DNA of 64,000 nt. Origin: Prolixibacteraceae bacterium UBA6029 (GTDB lineage Bacteria; Bacteroidota; Bacteroidia; Bacteroidales; Prolixibacteraceae). A program made the translations under genes and the position numbers. Position 1 is the first letter of the stretch. Every line of letters starts with the position of its first letter. Location of the stretch: the NCBI GenBank assembly GCA_002429385.1, contig DIZL01000076.1:1-64000 (forward strand), read 5' to 3'. Under the pieces are notes generated by a model. That model saw only the letters and a list, made by a program, of their open reading frames with translations. It did not search any database and was not told the DNA's origin. Below, one piece after another: positions 1 to 7,253 of this stretch.

Positions 1-234
1 CCAAATTCTGTGTATTCTTATTTACCGAAAACTGTTCATTGTTATTTACCGATTACATGGGGCCAGTCGGACTAAAAACCAGCCCATAACATCAGCTACT
101 CTGAGAGTGCGGCAGCTGTGGTTTTCGGTGTGAATCTTTCCGCTCAGTCAGTTTATCAGCTTGACAGGAAATCGCCCACAATCCACCTCCACGTGTGGCT
201 TCCAATGTTACTGGTAGTGTTAAATGTGACAAAT
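1..234. other. Window edge without a convincing gene
   Basis: No supportable reading frame. Two imperfect 20-nt direct copies lie at 9-28 and 33-52 (17 of 20 positions match; both end in TTATTTACCGA), a 24-nt period. They may be the tail of a repeat that continues outside the window. The reading frame of the following gene stays open upstream to 118, but that extension lacks a family-like sequence. Confidence 0.4.
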
Positions 235-243
235 ATGACAATT

Positions 244-909
244 ATGAAGACAGAAGAATTATTACTTAGAATCGACTTCGCAATTTCAAAAGGAAAGACT
301 GCGTTAACACATAGGAAGTATAGTTCAATAGCATCCGATTATGTAGAAAGTGGAGAATACGCGGGATTCCGTTCCTCAGCTCTATCGGTAATATCATCTA
401 TATTTGGAGAGACACATACATATTTCAAAGAGTTTAATAGACAGGTAGACAGTATATATGTTTATAGTATTGAGGTGGGAATCAATATACTTCAAACTTT
501 GCGTTATGAAATTGAACAAGGCTGGCTTATTTCAATTAAGCAATTAGTTACGGCAGAAATATTCTCTGACTTCCTTGAAATGAGTAAATATTTACTTGAT
601 GCAAAATACAAAGACCCTGCAGCAGTAATGATTGGCTCCGTTTTAGAAGAACATCTAAGACAATTATGCATCTCTAATTCTATTGACATAACTGTTTTGA
701 AAGGTCTGGATAATATTCCGAAAAAGGCCGATTTATTAAATTCTGACCTGACTAAAGCATGTGTTTATGGAATTTTGGAACAAAAAAGCGTTACTGCTTG
801 GCTTGACTTAAGAAATAGAGCAGCCCATGGAAAGTATGGTGAATATACAATGGAACAAGTTGAATGGATGTATTTGGGAGTTCTTGACTTTATAAGTAGA
901 ATAAGGTAA
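244..909 (+). CDS. HEPN-motif hypothetical protein
   Basis: A protein of about 221 residues that I cannot assign to a named family. The frame is open from 118, but the first 42 codons look non-coding in character, so ATG 244 (or ATG 235) is the likelier start. The C-terminal third is helical and contains R-N-R-A-A-H followed by GKYGEYT, which fits the Rx4-6H signature of HEPN domains. It also has a preceding segment (AAVMIGSVLEEHLRQLC) typical of HEPN-like helical proteins. HEPN domains are often RNA-cleaving toxins or helper subunits, but non-catalytic members exist. No nucleotidyltransferase antitoxin partner is adjacent. The neighbours are defence-type or decaying genes, which fits an accessory role. 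Function is inferred only from the motif. Confidence 0.7.
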   Translation: MKTEELLLRIDFAISKGKTALTHRKYSSIASDYVESGEYAGFRSSALSVISSIFGETHTYFKEFNRQVDSIYVYSIEVGINILQTLRYEIEQGWLISIKQLVTAEIFSDFLEMSKYLLDAKYKDPAAVMIGSVLEEHLRQLCISNSIDITVLKGLDNIPKKADLLNSDLTKACVYGILEQKSVTAWLDLRNRAAHGKYGEYTMEQVEWMYLGVLDFISRIR

Positions 910-1070
910 ATACTACCGGCAACGTCAAGTTACCTGGGTTTTGGTGCTTCTGAGATAGGAAATTAATGAATTGAATTGCAGTACTTCACATGAAGTTTAT
1001 AGGATAAATCACTCCATTCATTTAGCAGTCATTGCATTGCTAGCATAATCGACAATAATTGGATAAAATA

Positions 1071-1265
1071 ATGAGACTAATAAGCTGGAATTGTCAAGGA
1101 GCATTTCGGAAAAAGGCAGACATCATTTTGGCACAACAGCCTGACATTTTGGTGGTTCAGGAATGTGAGCATCCAGATAAATTGGATTTTGGTGTTAAAA
1201 CTCAATGGCCAAATGATTTTTTGTGGTTTGGCGACAATCAGCACAAAGGATTGGATTATTCATAG
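1071..1265 (+). pseudogene. Truncated endonuclease/exonuclease/phosphatase (EEP) family gene
   Basis: Only the N-terminal strand-helix-strand of an EEP-fold protein is left: MRLISWNCQG, then PDILVVQECE, the metal-binding Asn and Glu region of this superfamily. Family members usually have 230-350 residues; here a stop follows 64 codons after GLDYS, and the downstream 110 nt do not resume the family in another frame. I read this as a 3'-truncated gene remnant. ATG 1071 is preferred over the upstream in-frame TTG at 1059. It lies between the HEPN-motif gene and the Mrr-like gene, in a patch with other broken genes. Confidence 0.65.
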
Positions 1266-1377
1266 CGATCATACGCCACTAATTATTAATTTTGACTTCT
1301 GAGTATTGAAAATAGTAGTCCAATACCAATAATATAAGACTAAGAAAGTAAGTGTTAATAATACCTAAACTAACACA

Positions 1378-2268
1378 ATGGAACAGAAAGAGTTACCTAA
1401 ATTTCACGAAACTTTTAAGCCAATACTTGACATATTGAGTAATGGAGAAATAGTACACCATAGAGTATTACTTAAAAAAGTTGTCGACAAGTATTATTCT
1501 GATCTGCCGAAGGAAATATTAGATCAAAAAACCAAAAGCGGAGAAATATTGATTTTAAACAGGATTGCCTGGGGAAAGTCATATTTAAAAAAGGGTGGAT
1601 ATATAATCTATCCTGAAAGAGGTATGGTTCAGATTACCGAGAAAGGGAAGAAATCATATAAGGAGCAATTACAGTTTAGTGATGTTACAGGTGAAACTAA
1701 CTTTCTGGATTTTTATAAAGAGGAAAACACGAAAAACGTTCCTCATAATGCTGAAATTTTAAATTCCACTCCACAAGACTTAATTGACAAAGGTTTTTCA
1801 GAAATCGAGGCACAAGTAAAAAGTGAATTGTTAGAAAAATTAAAGAATATTGACCCATATTATTTTGAAAAGGTAATATTGAAATTATTGAAAAAAATGG
1901 GATATGGTGACTTTATTGAGACACCAAAATCTGGTGATGGTGGTATTGATGGTATAATAAATGAAGATAAACTCGGCTTGGATAAAATCTACATTCAAGC
2001 AAAAAGGTATAGTGAAAATAAAGTACATGAAACGGATATTCGCAATTTTATAGGAGCGATGAGTGGAGACACGAATAAAGGTGTTTTTGTGACTACTTCA
2101 AACTTTGATAAAGGTGCCTATCAAAAAGCCCATGATGCGCATCATACAATCATATTAATTGACGGGAATAAATTAGTTGATCTAATGCACCAATATAATG
2201 TTGGAATTCAAATTAAGGCGGTTTATGAAGTCAAAGAATTGGACGGAGACTTTTTTGAAGGTGATTAA
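1378..2268 (+). CDS. mrr: Mrr-like type IV restriction endonuclease
   Basis: A protein of 296 residues, close to the length of E. coli Mrr. The N-terminal part (about 8-105) resembles the winged-helix Mrr_N domain, including the end VQITEKGKK. The C-terminal part (about 160-275) is the Mrr_cat PD-(D/E)xK nuclease fold, with KKMGYGDFIETPKSGDGGIDG, metal-binding D191 and the Q207-A-K209 catalytic pair. Mrr enzymes cut foreign DNA carrying modified bases. It stands alone, without a methylase or specificity subunit, as expected for type IV systems. It is AT-rich like the flanking accessory genes. Identity as a Mrr-family nuclease is firm; the modification recognised cannot be read from sequence. 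Confidence 0.93.
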   Translation: MEQKELPKFHETFKPILDILSNGEIVHHRVLLKKVVDKYYSDLPKEILDQKTKSGEILILNRIAWGKSYLKKGGYIIYPERGMVQITEKGKKSYKEQLQFSDVTGETNFLDFYKEENTKNVPHNAEILNSTPQDLIDKGFSEIEAQVKSELLEKLKNIDPYYFEKVILKLLKKMGYGDFIETPKSGDGGIDGIINEDKLGLDKIYIQAKRYSENKVHETDIRNFIGAMSGDTNKGVFVTTSNFDKGAYQKAHDAHHTIILIDGNKLVDLMHQYNVGIQIKAVYEVKELDGDFFEGD

Positions 2269-2288
2269 AAAAATTAAATCCCATAAGA

Positions 2289-2343
2289 ACCTTTTAGAAT
2301 GGGATTTGTAATCGCGGCAAGAAACAGATTAAAATGTCGGAAC
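2289..2343 (+). repeat. Dispersed repeat, copy A
   Basis: Runs from ACCTTTTAGAATGGGATTTG to AAAATGTCGGAAC. It matches copies at 2471 and 3613 with few differences (for example ATCGCGGC here, ATCCTGGC in the others). The three copies flank or surround the NYN gene. Confidence 0.8.
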
Positions 2344-2427
2344 GGTGATTAAGCTGATTAAATGATTGACTATGATTATCTTTGGGTAAGAAATCAGCGG
2401 AATCATGTAAATCAGGTGTAATCATAA
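2344..2427 (+). repeat. Hairpin built from 9-nt units
   Basis: The left arm (2344-2380) repeats a TGATT core every 9 nt (GTGATTAAG, CTGATTAAA, TGATTGACT, ATGATTATC). The right arm (2391-2427) repeats the complementary AATCA core every 9 nt (AAATCAGCG, GAATCATGT, AAATCAGGT, GTAATCATA). The loop is about 10 nt. The architecture matches the other short-unit hairpins in this window. Confidence 0.7.
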
Positions 2428-2470
2428 CTTGTCCCGACACCTCGGGAGTTCAGACTATTTTTTAATCTGC

Positions 2471-2549
2471 ACCTTTTAGCATGGGATTTATAATCCTGGC
2501 AAGAAACAGATTAAAAATGTCGGAACAGGATTTAAGGATTACGGGATGA
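2471..2549 (+). repeat. Dispersed repeat, copy B
   Basis: Begins ACCTTTTAGCATGGG and ends with GGAACAGG, ATTTAAGG, ATTACGGGAT. Nearly identical to copy C at 3613 over its first 65 nt. Function unknown. Confidence 0.8.
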
Positions 2550-2807
2550 AAAATGTCTGAACAGGATTAAAATTATGGGATTTTTATTACAGGATATACT
2601 ACAGATTTTCTTAACTTTAATTGATAGGGAATCTGTAAAAATCTATAACTGTGAATGACTTTAACATTAGGCGATTTAAAGGGAATTAAATGGACAGGCA
2701 TTAAACGGGAATACGGAAAAGCAATTAAAAAGTGCCCCGAGTAATCGGGTCAAAGCGATGCCTGCTGGTGTAAATGAGAAGTCAAAACAGTTTTAATAAA
2801 ATGAGAA

Positions 2808-2825
2808 ACGCTCCTTACGGAGCGT
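2808..2825. repeat. Short perfect hairpin
   Basis: ACGCTCC, then TTAC, then GGAGCGT: a 7-bp perfect stem with a 4-nt loop, 58 nt upstream of the NYN gene. It resembles the CCnTACGG-type palindromes near 37.4 kb. It could be a repeat unit or an mRNA leader structure. Confidence 0.5.
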
Positions 2826-2882
2826 CGAACCAGAGATGCTATCTTTGGTGATGTTTTAGTACTGCAAATATACTATTCTATA

Positions 2883-3518
2883 ATGGCAGAAACAAATAAA
2901 ACTGAGAAAAAAGAACGAGTCATCGTTTATGTCGATGGCTTTAACTTGTATTTTGGTATGAAAGATGCTGGTTTTGAGTATTGTAAATGGTTAGACCTGC
3001 ATCTATTGGCATCCAATTTATTAAAACCTAATCAGGAACTTGTTGAAGTAAAATACTTTACAAGTAGGGTTGGCAATAATCCCGATAAACAAAAGCGTCA
3101 GTCCACATATATTGAGGCATTGGAAACTAATCATGTGAAAGTAATCTATGGTCATTATCAATCTGGTAGCCTTGAATGTAAACGTTGTGGCTATAATTGT
3201 CCAATCTATAACGAAAAAATGACGGATGTTAATATTGCCACCCAAATGTTAATTGATGCTTACCAGGATCGTTTTGATATGGCAATGCTCATTTCAGGTG
3301 ATAGTGATTTAGTTCCTCCTATCAAGGCAATACACATATTATTCAATCAAAAAAGGATCTTTGTTGCATTTCCTCCAAAACGAAGTAACTCATCAGTTGC
3401 CTTAATCGCCAAGGGTTCTATTATCATAGGCCGAAAAAAACTTATTGAAAGCCAATTCCCGGATAAGATTACGAAAAGAGGGGGTTTTATTCTTAACAAA
3501 CCTGATGGTTGGTTATAA
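2883..3518 (+). CDS. NYN (PIN-like) domain ribonuclease
   Basis: A protein of 211 residues matching the NYN/LabA-like branch of the PIN nuclease fold. The first conserved acid is in VIVYVDGFNLYF (D18). The second is in EKMTDVNIAT (D115), and the last pair is in LISGDSDLVPPIKA (D140, D142). Family members are metal-dependent RNases, some in toxin or RNA-turnover roles. A C-x2-C-x3-C cluster (C99, C102, C106) just before the central motif may bind zinc; this is also seen in other NYN proteins. It lies alone between two copies of a dispersed repeat, with no antitoxin-like partner. Family assignment is strong; the substrate is unknown. Confidence 0.88.
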   Translation: MAETNKTEKKERVIVYVDGFNLYFGMKDAGFEYCKWLDLHLLASNLLKPNQELVEVKYFTSRVGNNPDKQKRQSTYIEALETNHVKVIYGHYQSGSLECKRCGYNCPIYNEKMTDVNIATQMLIDAYQDRFDMAMLISGDSDLVPPIKAIHILFNQKRIFVAFPPKRSNSSVALIAKGSIIIGRKKLIESQFPDKITKRGGFILNKPDGWL

Positions 3519-3975
3519 GAATGTTGTATAGCACTTGGTTTTAAATAACTTATTGCCCTTCTTGTCACCCAGAGCTGGTGAAGTCCCGATAATTATCGAG
3601 GATGCCGTCTCCACCTTTTAGAATGGGATTTATAATCCTGGCAAGAAACAGATTAAAATGTCGGAACAGGATTTAAGGTCTTGAACAGGATTAAAGGATT
3701 ACGGGATAGGCAGGATTAGAAAATGCACAGGATTGAAGTAATCGGGTAAATCAAGTAATCAAGTAATCGTGTTCGGGATTGCTAATTGCGGGTAAGGTTT
3801 AATTGGGTTGCTGAGAGGGAATGGCATGCAATATGAAAATAACAATGGGAAATTGTTGGATTTTAAATGATTAATGGTTAATATTAAAAGGGAATACGAA
3901 AAAATTCAGTATTCATCCTTATAAAGATATACTTGAGTTGAAAGATAATTTTAAACCCCTTGAATTTGATAGGTT
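3519..3975. other. Repeat-containing intergenic region
   Basis: 457 nt without a gene. It contains repeat copy C (3613-3678), a GTCCCGATAATTATCGAGG near-palindrome (about 3582), and a run of GGATTA-type units followed by AATCAAGT tandem units (about 3680-3770). That run looks like a weak, degraded version of the short-unit hairpins found elsewhere. Confidence 0.6.
3613..3678 (+). repeat. Dispersed repeat, copy C
   Basis: ACCTTTTAGAATGGGATTTA through CGGAACAGG, ATTTAAGG. Almost identical to copy B (2471), more diverged from copy A (2289). Together B and C bracket the NYN gene as direct repeats about 1.1 kb apart. Confidence 0.8.
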
Positions 3976-3999
3976 TTGAATAGAGTAAGTGGAATTATC

Positions 4000-4194
4000 A
4001 TGACAAAGAGCAAAAAAATACAAGTTAAAGGAACTGAGATAACCGTTATAGTACTTAACGAAACCGACTACATCAGCCTAACAGACATGACTACAGGTTT
4101 CAACGAAGGCAGTGGACTAATTGGTAAATGGATGACCAATAAAAACACCCTCGAATACTTAGGCGTTTGGAAAAAAATCAACAATCCTGATTAA
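4000..4194 (+). pseudogene. KilA-N domain protein, N-terminal part (frameshifted)
   Basis: ATG 4000 starts a KilA-N DNA-binding domain: YISLTDMTTGF, GSGLIGKWMTNKNTLEYLGVWKKINNPD, then a stop. In intact relatives the sequence continues NPDFNY.EF..I..EAG.N.F. Exactly that continuation (NYPEFGVINQEAGINRF) is present from 4193 in the +1 frame and runs into the reading frame starting at ATG 4247. The break lies at about 4189-4193, at the edge of a perfect palindrome (4184-4221). KilA-N proteins are phage or mobile-element-associated DNA-binding proteins. The upstream in-frame TTG at 3976 is a less likely start. Confidence 0.8.
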
Positions 4195-4221
4195 TTACCC
4201 CGAATTCGGGGTAATTAATCA
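4184..4221. repeat. Perfect 38-bp palindrome at the KilA-N frameshift
   Basis: CCTGATTAATTACCCC, then GAATTC, then GGGGTAATTAATCAGG: a 38-bp fully symmetric sequence inside the coding region. The right half encodes family-conserved residues in the downstream frame, and the reading frame breaks in the left half. Confidence 0.9.
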
Positions 4222-4246
4222 GGAAGCAGGAATCAATAGATTTATC

Positions 4247-4630
4247 ATGTCGGTAGGGCAATGGATTAACCGAACGCATGCTATGGGTATGCTGGTAAAA
4301 GCCGGCAGATATGGTGGTACTTATGCTCACAAGGATATTGCTTTTCATTTTGCAATGTGGCTTAGCCCCGAGTTTCAGATTTATCTTATCAATGAATTTC
4401 AAAGACTTAAAGCCAGCGAAAACGACAAGGTCTTGCTGGTTGTATATAACCCTGTAAAGAAAAAGGCGGTTATGATAGTAGGCGGCAACACCCGCATCGG
4501 TGGCACCCAGTCGGTCACCCTACCCTCCTCTTTTACGGGCGATGAAGTGCAGTGCTACATTTCCTTCGGAACGCCAGCTCAATCGGTTGTCTCCAACAGC
4601 GAGTTCGCAGGCGGGATAATCGTATCGTAG
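4247..4630 (+). pseudogene. KilA-N C-terminal part joined to a DUF6266-like tail
   Basis: The first about 57 residues complete the KilA-N domain: WINRTHAMGMLVKAGRYGGTYAHKDIAFHFAMWLSPEF, then YLINEFQRLKASE. After N-D-K the protein changes character to VLLVVYNPVKKKAVM, TQSVTLPSSFTGDEV, QCYISF, SNSEFAGGIIVS. I recognise this as the C-terminal end of the Bacteroidota DUF6266 family. The base composition shifts with it: AT-rich before about 4425, clearly more GC-rich after. KilA-N proteins normally continue with a different C-terminal domain. This looks like a recombination scar joining two unrelated broken genes. A terminator follows at 4656. Confidence 0.7.
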
Positions 4631-4655
4631 TCGGAAAAGGAAATCAACTCTCTTT

Positions 4656-4686
4656 AAAACCGCTCTCTTGATGGGGGCGGTTTTTT
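4656..4686 (+). terminator. Rho-independent terminator
   Basis: AAAACCGC pairs with GCGGTTTT across a loop of about 13 nt, followed by T-rich sequence (TTTTTTC). It ends the DUF6266-like remnant and insulates mnmA. Confidence 0.75.
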
Positions 4687-4785
4687 CTGTGGAATAAAAC
4701 CGGTCAGATAAACAAATAAAATAAGATTTCTTCGCCCCTACCGTGAACCCAATCATTTCAAAGACAGTTAATCCTGCTTATTCCC

Positions 4786-4816
4786 TTGCAAAACCACGCT
4801 TCTTTCCCTACTTTTG
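4786..4816 (+). promoter_or_regulatory. Bacteroidota-type promoter of mnmA
   Basis: TTG at 4786-4788, a 20-nt spacer, then TACTTTTG at 4809-4816. This matches the TTG/TAnnTTTG consensus of Bacteroidota sigma-ABfr. It leaves a leader of about 15 nt before ATG 4836. Confidence 0.75.
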
Positions 4817-4835
4817 CCAACCAATTTGAAACTCA

Positions 4836-6014
4836 ATGAGTCGTATTGTTATAGGATTGTCGGGAGGTGTTGATTCGAGTGTTGCAGCATATTTGCTGAA
4901 GCAACAGGGACATGATGTGGTCGCTCTGTTCATGGTGAACTGGCACGACCGTACCGGGACAATCACCTCGCGTTGTACCTGGGAAGACGATGCCATGATT
5001 GCCGAAATGGTGGCCCGCAAACTCGATATCCCTTTTCATATTGTTGATCTCAGCGTGGATTACAAGAAACGCGTGGTCGATTATATGTTCGCCGAATACA
5101 GCAAGGGTCATACCCCTAACCCGGACGTACTGTGCAACCGCGAAATCAAATTCGATATCTTCCTGGATGAATGCCTGAAATATGATGCCGAATTTGTGGC
5201 TACCGGTCATTATTGCCGAAAGTCGGAGATTGAAAAGGATGGACAGATCATCCATCAGTTGCTTGCCGGGAAAGACAACAATAAGGATCAGAGCTATTTC
5301 CTTTGTCAGTTAAATCAATATCAACTCTCAAAAGCCATGTTTCCGATTGGCCATCTTGAGAAGCCTGAAGTGCGTGAAATTGCCCGCCAGGCCAATCTGC
5401 CTTCAGCCGAAAGAAAGGACTCACAAGGCATCTGCTTTGTCGGGAAAGTAGATTTACCCACCTTCCTTCAGCAGCAACTGGAGCCAAAGACTGGCAATGT
5501 GATTGAAATCCCTGCGGATTTTATTACCAAGAGAAAAAACATTGAAATAAAGGAAGAAAACTTCAGGAAGCTCTGTTCCGAATTTCCCTACAAACCATGG
5601 AATGGCAAGGTGATCGGCGAACACAAAGGGGCTCATTTTTATACCGTGGGTCAGCGTAAAGGACTTAATATTGGGGGTCATCTGGATCCTCTCTTTGTCA
5701 TTGGTACCGATGTAAACCGAAACATCCTTTATGTGGGTGAAGGAACCGAACACCCTGGCTTGTACCGTCCCGGACTCTTTATCCCGAAAGATGAAATCCA
5801 TTGGATACGGCCTGATTTAGTAATGAATACAGGCGAAAGCCGAAGGTATGACCTCCGTATCCGTTACCGTCAGCCACTCGAAAAAGCGACCATGCATCAG
5901 CGTGAAGAAGGCATCTATATCCTATTTGACCAGGAACAACGGGGCATCACCTCTGGTCAGTTTGCCACATGGTACGAAGGCGATGAACTCATCGGTTCAG
6001 GAGTAATCGCTTAA
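4836..6014 (+). CDS. mnmA: tRNA-specific 2-thiouridylase MnmA
   Basis: A cytoplasmic enzyme that activates U34 of tRNA-Lys/Glu/Gln with ATP and inserts sulphur to give s2U34. In its 392 residues it has the PP-loop SGGVDSS (9-15), the family block HTPNPDVLCNREIKF with the first catalytic Cys C100, and KDSQGICFVGK with the second, C200. The C-terminal block is RYRQP, GITSGQFATWY. Between the second Cys and GEHKGAHFYTVGQRKGL (about 213-250) there is a segment some 30 residues longer than in E. coli MnmA, which seems common in Bacteroidota. It is monocistronic with its own promoter and is followed by a 7-nt-unit hairpin. Identification is secure. Confidence 0.97.
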   Translation: MSRIVIGLSGGVDSSVAAYLLKQQGHDVVALFMVNWHDRTGTITSRCTWEDDAMIAEMVARKLDIPFHIVDLSVDYKKRVVDYMFAEYSKGHTPNPDVLCNREIKFDIFLDECLKYDAEFVATGHYCRKSEIEKDGQIIHQLLAGKDNNKDQSYFLCQLNQYQLSKAMFPIGHLEKPEVREIARQANLPSAERKDSQGICFVGKVDLPTFLQQQLEPKTGNVIEIPADFITKRKNIEIKEENFRKLCSEFPYKPWNGKVIGEHKGAHFYTVGQRKGLNIGGHLDPLFVIGTDVNRNILYVGEGTEHPGLYRPGLFIPKDEIHWIRPDLVMNTGESRRYDLRIRYRQPLEKATMHQREEGIYILFDQEQRGITSGQFATWYEGDELIGSGVIA

Positions 6015-6190
6015 ACCAGAAAACAGGAAACAGGAAACCGGAGACAGGGGAAAAGGAGACCGAAGACTGAAAAAGGAGACCGGTCTCCTTTCTCCCTTTT
6101 CCGGTCTCCTCATTCCCAATGACTTTTTTCCCATTCCTTTTTCCTATTTCCTTTTTCCCTTTTACTTGTTCCTTTTTACTTATCTTTACC
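6014..6190 (+). repeat. Purine/pyrimidine hairpin built from 7-nt units
   Basis: The left arm, starting at the mnmA stop, is a run of AGGAAA/AGGAGA-like 7-mers. The centre is a 14-nt perfect palindrome GGAGACCGGTCTCC (6075-6088). The right arm (to about 6190) is a run of TTTCCT-like 7-mers. It fills the whole mnmA-yicC gap and could form a long imperfect stem in the mRNA, possibly acting as a terminator or stabiliser. A TATCTTTA near-consensus -7 box at 6181 may serve yicC. Confidence 0.7.
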
Positions 6191-6207
6191 AGCTAAAATT
6201 ATATCAG

Positions 6208-7083
6208 ATGATCAGATCAATGACAGGATTCGGGAAAGCTGAATTCGAAGTAGGAAATAAGAAAATCACCCTTGAAATTAAATCACTCAACAGCAAGCAG
6301 CTCGACATAAACACCCGTGTTCCGGCCATGTATCGTGAAAAAGATTTAGAAATCCGCAAACTCATCTCAGAAATGGTGATCCGCGGCAAAGTTGATTTTG
6401 CAATCTATCTTGACAACCTGGGAACTGAAAGCACTTCACGAGTTAATGCGGCCATCATCAAGGATTATTATAAACAGCTAAAAACAGTATATAAGGAATT
6501 GGGACTGGAAATCAACGAAGACGCAATGCAGAGCATAATGCGTTTACCTGAAACCGTCAAAATGGTATATGACGAACTAGACGAAACAGAATGGCTGGTC
6601 GTTCGCCAAAACCTGGTTACCACCCTTGAAGAACTCAACCGCTTCCGTGATCAGGAAGGACTTTCCCTTCAGGTCGACATTGTGAACAGCATTCAAAATA
6701 TCCTGGACTTGTTGAAACAGGCAGAACCGTTCGAAAATCAACGGATGGAAAATGTAAAGGCTAAGATTATGGATAGCCTCGATGCCCTGCAACTCAATGG
6801 GAATATCGACAAAAATCGCTTCGAACAGGAATTGATTTATTACATGGAGAAGCTCGACATCAACGAGGAAAAAGTCCGCCTGGCCAATCATTGCAGCTAT
6901 TTCACCGAAACTATGAATGAATCAGAACCTTCAGGACGTAAACTAGGGTTTATTGCCCAGGAAATTGGCCGCGAAATTAATACTCTCGGTTCAAAGGCAA
7001 ACGAGAGCAACCTTCAGCGTATCGTTGTACAAATGAAGGATAACCTTGAAAAGATCAAGGAACAGGTACTGAATGTATTATAA
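6208..7083 (+). CDS. yicC: YicC family endoribonuclease
   Basis: 291 residues from ATG 6208. MIRSMTGFG is the invariant N-terminus of the family, so the open upstream extension to 6166 is rejected. Conserved features include EIKSLNSKQLDINTRVP near 30 and, at the C-terminal end (DUF1732), GRKLGFIAQEIGREINTLGSKA. YicC proteins are endoribonucleases; E. coli YicC takes part in small-RNA turnover. The gene sits upstream of gmk, a neighbourhood conserved across many bacteria. It is separated from gmk by 170 nt containing another 7-nt-unit element. Confident family call. Confidence 0.95.
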   Translation: MIRSMTGFGKAEFEVGNKKITLEIKSLNSKQLDINTRVPAMYREKDLEIRKLISEMVIRGKVDFAIYLDNLGTESTSRVNAAIIKDYYKQLKTVYKELGLEINEDAMQSIMRLPETVKMVYDELDETEWLVVRQNLVTTLEELNRFRDQEGLSLQVDIVNSIQNILDLLKQAEPFENQRMENVKAKIMDSLDALQLNGNIDKNRFEQELIYYMEKLDINEEKVRLANHCSYFTETMNESEPSGRKLGFIAQEIGREINTLGSKANESNLQRIVVQMKDNLEKIKEQVLNVL

Positions 7084-7248
7084 GAAATAGAAAAAAGAAA
7101 AAGGGAAACGAGATATCGAATGTTCTGCAACAAGGATTATTCGCCTAATGATCAAAGATTATAAATTATGGATATAAATTAAACAATGAACCTGAATGAA
7201 AACATATTCTGATTATTCCCCTTTCCTTTTTCCCTTTTCCTTTTTCCA
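7083..7248 (+). repeat. Purine-rich and pyrimidine-rich arms (7-nt units) between yicC and gmk
   Basis: The purine arm at 7083-7111 (AGAAATAG, AAAAAAG, AAAAAGGG) starts at the yicC stop. The complementary arm at 7216-7248 consists of CTTTCCTTTTTCCC-like runs with a 7-nt rhythm. The arms are about 104 nt apart, so any hairpin would carry a long loop. It has the same composition as the mnmA and moaA elements. Confidence 0.55.
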
Positions 7249-7253
7249 TTGTG

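Larger units (their letters stand above)
2269..2882. other. Repeat-rich intergenic region
   Basis: A gene-free stretch of 614 nt. It holds two copies of a dispersed repeat (2289-2343 and 2471-2549; third copy at 3613), a 9-nt-unit hairpin (2344-2427), a small palindrome GTCCCGACACCTCGGGA near 2431, and a 7-bp perfect hairpin at 2808-2825. No reading frame resembles a protein family. Confidence 0.7.

Noticed and set aside
910..1060. Integron cassette boundaries around the HEPN-motif gene
   Set aside because: The flanks look cassette-like in position, but I could not find a convincing attC core pair.
1378..3518. Mrr, NYN and HEPN genes as one defence operon
   Set aside because: They are separated by 470-610 nt of repeats, each probably with its own promoter, so a joint operon is not supported.
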